From positions 1 through 24,444 of the forward strand of contig JAQGDQ010001815.1 in the NCBI GenBank assembly GCA_030141605.1: a stretch of 24,444 bases of DNA, read 5' to 3'. This document shows positions 1 to 13,300 of this stretch, piece after piece (position 1 is the stretch's first letter; each line of letters begins with the position of its first letter). The stretch is from Tubiluchus corallicola. Its lineage: Eukaryota; Priapulida; Priapulimorpha; Priapulimorphida; Tubiluchidae. The translations under genes were made by a program, and so were the position numbers. The notes under the pieces are model-generated. The model saw only the letters and a list, made by a program, of their open reading frames with translations. It ran no database searches and had not been told where the DNA came from.

Positions 1-243
1 TGTTAGAATTAATTTTTTTCATATATTTTTATGCATTTTGTGATTTTTTATGCAAAATTCATCAAATCTATACATTACTGTACAATACGTACTACGCATG
101 TGCAAAAATACTTTAGACGGAGTACCGCAAAAACCCGCGAAACAGCGAAAATACCACGATAAATATTTTACGTTAATATTTTTGAAAACCCGCGAAACAG
201 CGAGTCCACGATAAACAAACTGCAAAGTAGCAAGGGAGCACTG
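1..243 (-). mobile_element. End of a pogo/Tigger-like DNA transposon (partial)
   Basis: Read on the minus strand the right edge begins CAGTGCTCCCTTGC next to a TA dinucleotide, as in Tc1/mariner-pogo elements with TA target duplications. Inside, a motif with CCCGCGAAACAGCGA followed by CCACGATAAA occurs twice, about 54 bp apart (near 132 and 186). The other end is outside the window. No transposase reading frame is visible, so it is non-autonomous or cut off. Confidence 0.6.
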
Positions 244-1178
244 TACTTATGTACATTAAAACCATATACAAAACACCTGGTCAGAGACGCTTTTGTCTTG
301 TATGATAAAAATGAGTATGTAATATATGACATAAATTACACTAGTAATTAATTTATTGTGTCAAACTCAGCAGATAAATGAAAATTAAGTGAAACTGAGG
401 TATTTAATTGAAATATGAACTAAACGATCGTTGTTGAAATAGGCAAAAACTGGGAGGAATTAAAAATCGACATGGCTGTGAAAAAGATCGTTTCACTTTG
501 AATAAAGAACAGTTATTATAATATCTGATATTACCACTATTCGCACCTCTGATGATCATTAATCAAAAGTGGCACAGTCACGGGTGTTTCTCAAAGTGAC
601 TCATTTTTTCAAGATTTTTAGAGATAAATGTTGACATTGAGGACGACCATTACGCTATGCAGTTATGTGATATTACTAAAGCATTTGGCAACGCTCAGCA
701 CAATCTTCGCATACATCAGGATGTACTCTGGACTTATTTTCCACCAAATTTACCGAGTGTTTAACCTCACAGGTCTAACAGCTGACCGTCACATATCTGA
801 CCACTGCTTTGTTGCAGCCACACTTTCACTGTAAAAACCGCCACTAGTCAGGAAGGTTTTACAATAAAAATCGCTTGCGATTCTCCGGATCAAAGAATAC
901 AGCACAAAGGTCAGCAGCATCAGCTTAAAAATTTTAACTGTAATGCGGACTCTGTTATTATGTGCCGTACAATACTGTTCTAGCTAACGGCACAATACAA
1001 ATTGTAATAATAATAATAATAAAGAGTGATAAGAGTTAGGGAAAAGAAATTAAATAAGGAATTATATTATCATTAAAATATGAAAAAATTGTTTATGTAA
1101 GTCTAGTGGTCAGTTATTGCTTCGCACCCTCTACTGTGGTGTAGCGTATAATTAACTACCAACGTGTTTTTATTTCAG
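244..1178. other. Intron or upstream sequence, no feature found
   Basis: AT-rich sequence leading to the acceptor of visible exon 1. It includes a short (AAT)n run near 1003-1022. I found no exon matching the preceding part of DNA-PKcs. Confidence 0.5.
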
Positions 1179-1358
1179 AGGGATGCCACCGTGGCGAAGT
1201 TGCTCTTTTCGTCTCTCTTTACGGGCATCATAGAAAAGATCAACGACTTGCGTACAGAGCGGGAAGCAAACGCACTCGTAGCCGACATCAGCACTGCTTT
1301 TAACGACATGCTTTCTCAATCAACGGCTTACTTTCCATCGTTTATAAGCTGTTTATTG
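1179..1358 (+). CDS. PRKDC: PRKDC visible exon 1 (before FAT domain)
   Basis: It begins after TTTATTTCAG and ends at TTG|GTAAAT, phase 0 at both ends, 60 codons. It encodes [12 protein letters not shown] and FPSFISCLL, matching the DNA-PKcs segment just upstream of the FAT domain. The last 54 nt of the exon are the first copy of the 62-bp tandem array that continues into the intron. Only this first donor gives a working message, because read-through meets TAA at 1407-1409. Confidence 0.9.
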
Positions 1359-4300
1359 GTAAATTTTACATGCTTTCTCAATCAACGGCTTACTTTCCAT
1401 CGTTTATAAGCTGTTTATTGGTAAATTTTACATGCTTTCTCAATCAATTTTACATGCTTTCTCAATCAACGGCATACTTTCCATCGTTTATAAGCTGTTT
1501 ATTGGTAAATTTGACATACTTTCTCAATCAACGGCTTACTTTCCATCGTTTATAAGCTGTTTATTGGTAAATTTGACATGCTTTCTCAATCAACGGCTTA
1601 CTTTCCATCGTTTATAAGCTGTTTATTGGTAAATTTGACATACTTTCTCAATCAACGGCTTACTTTCCATCGTTTATAAGCTGTTTATTGGTAAATTTCT
1701 GTCACTTGTTTACGACTTATATGGAATTTTCATGTGCATTTACAATGCTTACACATTCGTCGTTGATGCACATTGGGTTGGTTATAGCCTGAGGTTTGAA
1801 AAACTGTCATCACTGAGGTAGGCAAGATCTAATAACCGGCAGTGAAGAAAGAAGTAATTAATTTTTTACTAACGTGTACGATTAAGCATTTGTTTATTAG
1901 CATTCTGTTGTATTTTCTGTACAGAGCATCTGCTACCAGAATGCGAAGATCATCAAACTGGATCCCGCTGTCATAGCAACAGCTAGCCAAACTAGCATGC
2001 AACAGAACACCGGTATCGTTCTCTTGGAAGAGATGTTGCTAGGAGACACGGAGGCGGCTGCCAGGCCAAACAAGCGAGCCCGTACTAAGACCACTCAACC
2101 CAGTCCGGAAACTAATACGTGGTTGGAGTTGGCACGGTAGGTTGATATCATCTGAAGTTTGTTAATAGAGAAGATGAGAAGGAAAGAGCTGAGAGAGAGA
2201 GAAAGAGGGGGGAGGGAGGGAGGGAGCGAGAGAGAGAGAGAGGGAGAGAGAGAGAGAGAGAGGGGGGGAGGGAGGGCGAGAGAGATGAAATTTCAAGGAG
2301 ACACAATAATACATGCTAAGATGGTGCATTATATTACATCATTATTCGAAACAATACCATTGCCTCGTGTTTTACTAGGTTGCACAAATCGCTCGGAGAT
2401 TTCGACTTCTTGCAAGGAATTTTCAGCGACAAGATCGGTACGCAGAAGATTACTCACGATGCTTTGCAGGCAGAGGCCCGAGGTGACTACAAGACGGCTT
2501 TGGCACTGTATGAGCAGGTAGGGGGTCATGAATAAATTTTTAAACAATTTAGTGAGCTGTTTTTTAAGGATTCAATGATTCGGTGTTGTGTTTGATTTGT
2601 ACAACTTCTTTGCACAGTTCCAGGAGTTGTGTACTGTGGCAGGGCCGGCACGTGTCTCATTATCAAGGCCAACTTTCTTATATGAGACACTGAACCGGCC
2701 AAGGTATCTTAGCCACTTTCAGATGAATGCGAAGCATTGGGTTACTCACTTATTGAATTTTTCTGCCCAGCTGCACGGATATGCCGTTTAGAACACCATT
2801 TAGCTTTACCATAGAATTCATTTCGTGAATATGTTATTTTGAATGTCATTTAGCGTTGTCGTAGATCAGTTTTATCGTAAAAAATTAGAAGTCGAAGTTA
2901 CTTGTGCTCTGTTGTGACGTCACAATATAGAAATTGGCCAAAAGTTATTATATGAACAACAATAACAAAAACGAGACCTGCTTGTAAGGTTACGTCACAA
3001 GCGAGTAACACAAAAATAGCTGAAGAGCAGCAGAAAAATCTGCCCAGAGGCATTTCTTCTGCCAGTCACTTATCCTTTTACAAACCAGTTTCTGCACTGT
3101 TTAACTGTCATTGCCAAACTTGCTGTAATCACTTAGTGGATGAGAAATTACGGGTTTTGTCAGTGGAATTTGCTTAATTAGTGGAAAGCTATAATATAAT
3201 TACTTTATAATATATACTAATACAATACAGATAGTCGTCAACTTAGGACACAGTTTCGTTTCAGTTAAACGCAAGTCTGACTCGTATGTTCAACTCGTGT
3301 GCCCCGTCAGATGATGTGTGTGTACGCGCACTAAATATGATGACGCCTACAGATTACTTTATCAAAACAGATTGCAATTTAGAGTAGTTTGCTTAAAAAA
3401 TAGAAAAAATGTGATATATTATTAGTTTTGAATGATTAATTAATTTTAAGTTGTAGTTTGGTCATAAAGTTGAACATTCATAAGTTACATAGGTCATAAC
3501 TCGACAACTGCATGTAATAATAATAAATCTACTGGCTAATTCTATCACTCTATTTAAAAATCTATTAAAAAGTCTACTTTTTTTGTTGCTGGCCTTGATT
3601 CTACTGTTTGCTACTGTGCAATATTTCGTGCTGTTAATGTTACTAGATGAAAAAGTTATTTAATTTTTTTTGTTGCTTGCTAGGTGTGTAGTGAAAAACC
3701 AACTCACTGCTAATCTAACGACATCTGCTGGCCATGTAAACATAATCTCTACCTTTAAGCTTTGGTGATATTTGAGTTTCTGTGTAGTAAGTTTTACTGA
3801 AAATGTTATCTGCTTTTGTAGGCAACCAGTAAGGATTCTTGGCCAGATGGTGCACCTTCTCAAGCTGAACAAGATCTCTGGGATGTCTCTCTTTTAAAAT
3901 GTCTTGATAACTTGACTAGATGGGATGCATTGAAGGAAATGACAGTCCGCGGTTTTGATGATAGTGAATTACCAAACTTAGACAAAGTGTGGACGGACAC
4001 ATATTATCAGGTAATTAGATACTTTCAACGTTCGTGTCTCATGGCAATGTGTGGAAAAACTTCCGGTTATTTTTTCAATTTAAGGCGTAAATTGTGATAC
4101 TTGTTCCCCGAAATAGCAACTGCTGCATCGTTGCTAGAACTGCCTTAATTTCTTTTTAAGTAATTTTCTTTCATATGCAAACTTTGCCAAACAAGGACTG
4201 TATAGCAGTTTTGAATGCCATGACTAAACTTCAGTATCTAAATTGCGTTGCTGTAATATATTTATTCAAGAGAAAATGAGTGAGCACTTTTCCAAATTTA

Positions 4301-7300
4301 TATATGATTATAATATCATTTATAAGAGAATGAACTATTTGTTTTCATTATTAAAGTAAATAAAGCTATTTAAAAGACTGCAAATTTAATCAATAAAATT
4401 ATAATTCATGAAACCTGGCATTAACGTTGTGGAAATAAAATAAACCAAAAAATGTTCACACCATTTATCATATCATCGTAATAATAACTAAAATCAAAAT
4501 GAGAACGTAAACTATGTTGTAGCTTACTTGCTGCTCAATTAATTCGCCTTTGTATTTACAAATTGCAAGTCAAATTTATGATACTAGCTTCATTCGTGGA
4601 TGAATTGAATCACCTAAAAGTGGCATCATGTGGTAGTATCTCCAATTTGTTTTTTTAACTATAATATACCAGAAAAGGAGCCAGTTGCAGATTTTGCAGA
4701 GTTGAGAATTTTCAAATCTCATCTCACTTTGTTTAGGAAAATTATCTCCCGTGTTTGTTACGATCTGGCGTTAAAGGGTTAATGGAACTGCCGAACGACC
4801 AATCACTGTTGACATTCGTCGACAAATCGCTGGGTAATCCGGACCGAAAAGCGCTGTTAGAAAGCTGGTACAGCGAGGAGCTGGCTATGCTGTATGTTAT
4901 ACAGAAGAATTACGATCGTGCTCGATACTACGCCACAAACTGCTTGCGCATTTTCCTGCAGGTGGGTTTATTCATTTCTCACATTTGTGTTACTCGTACT
5001 AACTTTCTTCATTTTTCTATTTATAATGAATTTCTTAGCTAGAACTGTTGCTTTCATAAAATTTTGTGCACAGTGGCGACTGGTAGCTAAAACTACTGGG
5101 GGTGCTGCTTCAGAAAATTTCCAGCTATTGTTTTGATGCTGTGTAAAACGTAACTAATTAATGTAATGTAAATGTTGTAGTTATGTTTGAAGATCTGGTG
5201 TTGAACGGTCTCTTTTCTTAACTGCAACTTTCTCATAGAGAGACAACTATGAAAAGTTGAGCTGTTGTAATTCACTTACAGTCAGAGAACTTGTTTCTTG
5301 GGGATGCAAGGCGTCCATTATTAAATCATTTATGTTTTAAGCACACACGCTAAGTTTACACTTTATCACATCAAGGATATGATGGTACACGGTAAGCACG
5401 TGGCAATTATTACTGTGATAAACACAGTACTTTTCTACCTAGCAGCAGACTGCAGCGTGTTATCTCAGATATGTGCGTATGGCCATTGAACACCATGTTC
5501 CTTGGGCTGTGAAGCAAACAGTACTACTCTCACGTGCTCCAGTTCCGCACAAGTATAACAAAAGGAGGACGAAAGAAAAAAGACATATTATATTGAATAT
5601 TATCTATAATAATGAGTGAGAAATAGTGGGTGCTGCAGTACCACAGTACCTATACACAAGCCACCACTCTTTATGCATATATGTTTTTGCAAATGCATTT
5701 GAAGCCAAAGCCTTTACCTGACAATACATGGCTTCCTTTTTATAGAACAATTTACCCGATGCCGTGAGCTCCTGTTATTCACATAATTCTACTTAATTGA
5801 TTGAAAGTTTTATTTATCTCTATGCGGGTACCACTATGTTTTAACTTTTTTAAAATTTTCTCTTATTTGCTGGTTTAATCATTTTTAGTTCTTAATATGA
5901 TAGGTGCTTAATCATATTTACAGTTAAAAATGCAATATATTTTTCCGTACGAACGGATGACGTAACATTATGAACTTTCCCAATTTTTTCTCATAAATGC
6001 TGAACTGCCTATCTGATCAACTTCAGTTATTTATATTTATACGACTTAATCAATTATAAAACTATAGTAGTAATGTTAACATCATTGAAAGCTTGAAGCG
6101 TACACTTGTAGATTGTGTATTTGTCATCATTAATTTATTATTGAACTTGGTGGAAGTTTTTAGTTTACGACTTCCACTTTAATGTACTATAATAATATTG
6201 CAATTTCGGTACTTCTTTTTTATAGTCACAGTCACTGAAGCGACATCTGGAGGATGAAATGCAAAGTTCTATGATTAATCATTTTTAGTTCTTAATATGA
6301 TAGACGTTTAATGAATGATGAAGTAATATTGCCGCTAATGCACCAAGGCTTGCTCGCTGTTTCCCTCGTCAAATTATTGATTATTCGTGAAATTGTTTGA
6401 ATACGAGATTTGAAGTTTTAATGAAAAAGTAACACTGTTTACACAAGCTTTTTATTGAAAGCAACATCATTATTAAAACTTTGCTTGTCCAATTATTTTA
6501 ATGCTCATTTGCTATATTTCGTATTGCTATATTTCGCTTGTATTTGTGTAGGACTGGGCAGCTATGGACACACTATTGGTGAACAATCGCTCGGCAAGAT
6601 TGCAAACTTTGCAGAAACTTACTGAACTGCAAGAGTTTCTCGATTTCATGGGCAAGAGCGGTATATTGTTTATTTTATTTGTATATTGTAATATTTGTGA
6701 TAGAGAGATAGGTGAAAATAGTTTAGTACTTTAGCAGCATTACTATGTTATTTATAATTTTTGTAAACTGTAACACTTCCTGTACATGTAACTCTTGCTC
6801 TTTTTGGGTGCTTTCTTTAGAACGTGAGCAAAATTTGGAGGAAAAGAACTTTCTGATCCTCTTGATTAAGACTAATAATGTTTAATTATTAGATAAATAT
6901 TAATATTATTATTTAATTATTAGCACCTCTAAAAGATGTATGTTTACTATACTCGAAAAGTTTCTAGGTTTGCATGTTTTTTGTGGCATAGCAGATTAGA
7001 GGTTTATTTTCATTTATAGATATCATGTTGAACAAACTTGCCAGAGGTGCTTGTGAAAATGATTATAACGATTGTGCTTTACTTCAATTCAATTACGCAG
7101 CTTAAGAGGAACAGAATTAATCAAGAAAGATTTGTTCAGCTAAACTTTTCTAAAGTCTGTTGGCTAGAACAGCTTGATATTTTGCTAATTAATCTTATTT
7201 ATATTATGTTTGCTTCTAGACGATCACACATCTCTGTCGTCGGCTCAGTGTCTAGTCAACAAATGGGTGAACTGTTACCCGGACGCTGCCACAGATCCTG

Positions 7301-10300
7301 TTTCGGTTTGGGATGATGTTGTTGGTAACAGGTATGTAAGATGTAATAATGTGTTATGTGTTATAGTGTAATGTATCGTACAGTGGTCGCCGCTTAATAG
7401 ACTCACTTTGGGACCGACGTGTTTTGACCAAATTAAACGAGTGAACCTATTAACCGATGGGTGTAGTATTACTGATATAGAAGTATCAGTCATCTGCTTA
7501 CTATGCACTGCAAATGTTTTAATGAGTTTTAGAAACGAAGTAATACCTAAATTTCTCTGTGCAGTTAAAAATTAGAAAAAATATTTTAAATTTTAATTTA
7601 GATAAGTGAATTAGCAATAAATTAAAAAGTATACTTTTCTAAGTCTGTTTATTTTCTCGCGAAGAAGTTGGCCCACAAAGTTCTCGTAATTATAAAAATC
7701 TGTTGTTGTGCATGACTAAAACAGTTCTGAATCGTCTGCTCACTTACATTGCTCTTATTTGCTGTACGATGTTTTATTCTTGTAAGTGACAAGGAATACC
7801 AGCTGATTACTGTACCTGCATCTTTGACTGTTAACGCATTATGCCCGAAAGCGTGATTTGCAACTAGAGCATCAAAAGGAAACCGCTAGTCAAGTGATTA
7901 GATGTTTAGCTTCCAGAAATTCTTTGGGTAACAGTGGGCGAGCGGGTATAAACCAGATTTGAAGCAAAACCGCTACGCTAGCGTATTAGCGCATGATAAA
8001 CGTACCTGCTTACAAACAAAACGATACTTAACATGATTGTTTCTGCATACATAGTGCACAAATAAAGAAATAAGGGAAGTAAAGATGACGTAAAAGTAGG
8101 AAAGGCTCTTTGGGCACCTACAAATGTCTTATTTTAAGTAGGTGAAGGAAAAATATTGAGTCAATTAAGCGAAGTTATTTGAGTCAATTACCGATAGTTT
8201 TTATATATATTTGAATACAAGCACCGTTCCAGACGTTTTTGAGTCAGTTAAGCGATTGAGTCTATTAAGCGGCGACTACTGTATATTAAATTTAGCACAT
8301 AATTTAGTTTACTGTTTCATGCTTGGCCACCCAAGTTCCAAAATGTATAATAAATAAATGTCTTCACTCATTAGGTTCAATTAGTGCTTCGTTGTCAGAC
8401 TGCTACTAAACAGTGGTAATTTCTTAGTTTGTGCTGCAACACATTTGCAATTTTCATTTCTTTTTAAATTTTGTAAAGTGTAAAAAATTTAGCTTTAGTT
8501 TAAAAATTATATTTCATATTTAATTGTGTATTTTTGGGTTACTCGCTTGCAAAGTAACTCTACAAAGATGTCTGTTTCACCGAGATGGTGGTTCTCGTTC
8601 TCATTCTCATTGTTTACGTCATGAGTTTTGTCAGTTTTTATTAATTTGGCTTTACAATACATTTACTCTGGATTGTAAATTTTTATGAAAAAGTGGATTC
8701 CATGACAACAGTAAATAGTGTTTGAGTAACCCAATTCTTAGCATTCTGGACTAGTTTAAAAATATTAGTACTTACCAGCATTTTGTCAATTCCGGATTTA
8801 TAGTTTCAATTGTTTGCTGTAAACAGGTGTTTGTATCTGGATCATCTTGCACAACATTTAACCGGGAGAGATCCCGAATCCCAGCTATTTTTGAGGGAGA
8901 AGTTCCAGTTGTTCTCTGCTTACCGGAAAAGTGCCACAAGGCAGGGCAACTTTCCCGTAGCACTTAAGTACCTGAAGATTTCTAAACAGGTAGGTAGTTC
9001 GTTTGTACGACATGTTGTACTTGGAAAGTGTTGGGGAAGTATGCAGTAATTAATAGTTTGAACTAAGTACTGGGTGTCCCAAAAAATCTACTTTTAATCT
9101 TCTTTCGACTGTGGCATATTTGTCAAGTTATGAATTTCATGTAAGATTTGGCATTTGAACGTTTCTTTACATTTCATGATTAACTGTATAATGCTAATAA
9201 ATAAAATCTAGCTATTGAATCCCTCGTGTAGGAAAGCATCAGTAAGCATCGTGTCAGCTGGTGCCGTCAAATGCGTGCCGACATTCCTATGTAATACATT
9301 CCTAATAAGGACAGTTGAAGATTTCTTGACTTAGTCATAGACCAATGAAAAGAAAACGGCATTTGGGAAACAATGTAAATCTGTCCATCATTCAATTTAC
9401 CAAGCAAAAACTGAAGAAATACATTGTTGCTGATAAAAAATGAAATGAAGTACAAGAGCTTTGAAAATGCCAAAACATTTTTTACAAATTGTTTTTCACT
9501 AGTAGTGTATAAAAAATCAATAGTGAAATTATTTTAGTGCGAATTGAAAAGACACTGGTATAATTTTACTATAAATAAGCTGTGTTACGTAATATTTACT
9601 GTTAAACTTGATCACTAACATTATCTCTATGATTGTCACATTTTTTACAGATTCCGGCCAAACTTAAATCTAAAGAACTGGAGGTTAAATGGATCCACGG
9701 ATACGGCGACTATGTGCAACGGATGAGTAAGGATTTGACTAAGGATCCAATAAGCAAGATTAGTAGAATCATCGATACGTTCAGACAGTTTGGTATTGCA
9801 TTTTGTTACTAATAAATAATTTTTTATATATTATTAGCTACTTACTTTGACTATTTATTATTAATAATACTTGTTATTATGTTACTTATTTTTAGTCAGT
9901 TTTGACCCGTAGTGCAAACACATTTGGAAGCCAGGTATCGTAGTCATTGCATGGTGATTCAATCGAGTAAAGATGTCCATATTTTTGTTAAATTTAGTCA
10001 GGTATTTAGAGTTACATGGCGAAAACTGTGAGTTGTGTGTCTCAATCTCTTGTAGATAAAGTTAAGGATTGTCTGATGTTGCTGGACAATGCTTCATTAA
10101 CAACAGATCATCATTTGCTGAGAAGCCGCTCCGTTGAGACGTTGGCTTCAATTCTGTTCACTGATGTAAAACTTTTGCAACAGCTTCCGGAGGAAACATT
10201 ACACCTGGTCATGAACATCGCCTGTGCAAACAGTGATCATACTCATCAGGTATTACAGTATATGTCGTATGGTTTGTAGTTTTTTCAAAGACTCTATGTA

Positions 10301-13300
10301 TGTGGTTGGCTGCTGGTATAAAAGTAATGAACAATGAAGACGCGATCTGGAAACATGGAAAAGAGAAGCACTGAAGTTTCCAAGCATTTTCTTATGTTAG
10401 ATATATAAGAAGCATTATTGCTTGCACTGCTTCCACTGTGCCTATGTCAGATGGCATTTTGCCTATGCATAATTTTTGAATACACTAGACTAATGTGTCA
10501 GCTTAGCTGCCGCTCTGATGAAATACATGCTGGAAATTGGCCAATTTCACACATAAATTTCGTCATGGTATTTTGAGACTGTGTGGCCTTGGGCAAAAAT
10601 ATATGTGTCTGTGTCTTCAAAACTTTTTTCTCATAAATGGATCTCATGAAAAATGCAATGCATTTGGCAAATTTAAAAAGTTATAAAGTTAATTTCTGTT
10701 TTTTACAGATTATGAACGGTCTCGTACAAGCTGGGTACAGAGACGTCCAGAAAGCTTGTATTAGTAAAACGATGAATTCTGAATTTGTTGCTGCAAATTC
10801 ACCGGTTCATTTGGAACTGGCAAATTACTGCGATAAATTTCTCCGTGCCAAAGAAGATGAAGGTAGTACTGTTTAGTAGCAGGGATGAGAATTTTGCGCG
10901 GATACGCGGAATTCCGAGTTTGTGGAAGACCAGTAGTGCCATTTTTGTAAATCGCGTAAATTCGTTGAGAAAATTTTTACGAAGCCAGTACATTATTTCA
11001 CAAACTGACCGCTTGTTGGCAGACCGTCACTTTGTTTACAACACGTACGTCAGTGTAACCACGTGTATATCTCTATGTATAAAAATATAGAATCAATTGT
11101 GCGGAGTTATTTGAGTCAATTGCAGGCAGTTTTTATATACTTTTGCATAGGAGCGGCCAGTACTTAGGCGTTTTTGAGACAATTAGGTATCATGTATCTT
11201 TGATAGTTGGGTATTTTAAATTATGCATGAAACAAGGTAATTGATATTTTAAGTCCACTTAGAGGCTCTCTATGGTCACAAAATTGCAATTTGTTGCTGG
11301 TTCTAAGGGGGCTCCCTTGAACCCCATTGGGGGCCTATATAACCCCAAAACCCCCGGCCTGTTTCAGTTTTTTGCAGTTTGTCATTCTCATCCCTGTAGT
11401 AGGTTTAAGTACCTTTTAGTAACTTTAAGCTGTCTATTCTCATAATTGATATTTTTCACAATTTCTCGTATTGAAAGCAGCAAGCAAATTGTAATTATTT
11501 TGAGTTGAAATATTTTAAAATGGAAGTTGACCGTAAAGAATCATGAAGTACGTTTGACATTTCAGAGGCTGCGTACAGTTTTATGTTGCTGGATGGTTTT
11601 CCGGAAATCGTGATAAACTCCACTCTGCATTCCATGAAGCACAATTCAGCCGAAGCTCGTCAAAGATTTCCGCGCTTGCTGCAGCTGGCCGAGCTACATC
11701 CTAGTGTTTTTAGTAAATTTATTAGTAAAGTGAGTAATTTCAGATGGTAGCAAATTTGTTTTTTGTTAAAGCTCGTTATTTATTAATGAATGATTCCAGC
11801 TGTTATTTTTTCAGCCAGACACAATCACTGAAAATGACTCTGAAAATGTGAAGTTTTAAAATATGATAATAACTGCTGTGATTAATGGTGGAAGACCCGA
11901 TTAATCGATTATAAGCGATTTGGATTTTTATTTTCAAATATTGACAACTTTTTTATCCGCCGATGCAAATTGATTGCATTACCTAATGCCATTTGCACAT
12001 ATTTTTTCCAAAAAACCGGAGGAAAATCGCGCGATAAACAGCTATCATTGTGGCGAAATCAAGCAAGGTTGTATCATCTTTGTACAGTAACTTATTGTCC
12101 TGCTGAAGCTGCTTAGACACGAAGGTTTCTCATCAATATAACTATGTGGTTTTTGTAAACAAAAATAAGCAGGTATATGCACTCAACGATGACAACAGTT
12201 TCATTGGCTGTTTTTAAACTCCAAACTAATAAGATAAACTCATTTAGAGCTTCCTTTTTACGTTGTACTTTTTACTTTTCTAACTACATTGTGATTAAAA
12301 CAGCAGGACTAAGATTACAAACCTCTTGTACTCATTGTGTTTAAAAATTTCAAAATTATTTTTTTTACTCCTAAAAACTGTTTATATTATCGAATCCGAT
12401 TACTCTTTTATGAAAGTGAAACCGACGTCCCGCCAATAGTGATTAATTCATCTGTCTCGTATTTTCTGCAGGCTTCCGAGATTCCATGTTGGATGTTCAT
12501 CCAGTGGATTTCTCAAATGCTGGCTCTATTAGACAAGCCAGAATCAGCCATCGTTCAGGAAATCTTGTTAGAAATTGCTCATTCCTATCCTCAGGTAAAT
12601 CACTTATCATTGTAATTACCCGAAAGTTTTGTTTGTGAGCATTATAATCACACTGCATGATGGCTCAAGGTACAAACTGGATAAGCTCTTAAATATCACC
12701 TGTGTGACAGGTGTGCTGAAAAGCAATTACTATAGTGTATTCCTAAACAGAAGTGAAATTATTTATTTTATTTTATTTTATTTTAGTCAATACATAACCT
12801 TGCAGTATTTTCAGAAATTATGCGACTCATAACAAACAAAAGTTTCTTTTTCAATAAATAACAATTTCTGAGCTCGTATTAGCTTACTAAATTTTTTTTG
12901 CTAATTATTTTGGTACGTTTGAAGAACATTGGCATGTAGTCAGAGAAAATTGCAGCAGGATGGCGCCAAATACTAAGTTGTAGCCGGTAGATAATTTGTT
13001 TATTAATTAGTAAATTAACAAGTGCAAGGTCATGGAGTCACTAGTTATCGGTGTTTTTGGTTTTTGCTCCAAATGAAAGTAAAAGTAAAGTAAGGTAAAG
13101 TAAAGTAAGTAACGTAAAGTAAAGTAAAGTAAAACTCTTATTAATAGCAACACTTTTGCGGCGTTGAGAAATGGTCAATGATATCTGCTATGTAGAGCAG
13201 TAACTGTTTCATATTGTTGATGCGTTTACATGCAGGCGCTGGTGTACCCGATGAAACTAAGCGTTGAAGGCTTAAGGTTCGATACCAGCACGCAAGGGAA

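Larger units (their letters stand above)
2518..3821. other. Intron 3
   Basis: It holds a hairpin at 2643-2700, a small inverted-repeat element at 2897-3010 and a probable miniature transposon at 3228-3510. The rest is plain AT-rich sequence. Confidence 0.8.

Noticed and set aside
628-834. Plus-strand open frame of 68 codons upstream of exon 1
   Set aside because: It lacks similarity to DNA-PKcs, has no good splice sites at suitable phase, and looks like chance in non-coding DNA.
1370-1617. Repetitive open frames through the 62-bp array
   Set aside because: They are the exon 1 end read repeatedly in shifted frames within the intron. The real exon stops at the first donor.
9061-9490. GTGTCCCAAAAAA string as a mariner terminal repeat
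   Set aside because: No matching inverted partner or TA duplication was found in the intron.
9896-9934. 39-nt version of the microexon starting at the nearer AG
   Set aside because: From exon 9 phase 1 it brings TAG into frame. The 35-nt version is open.
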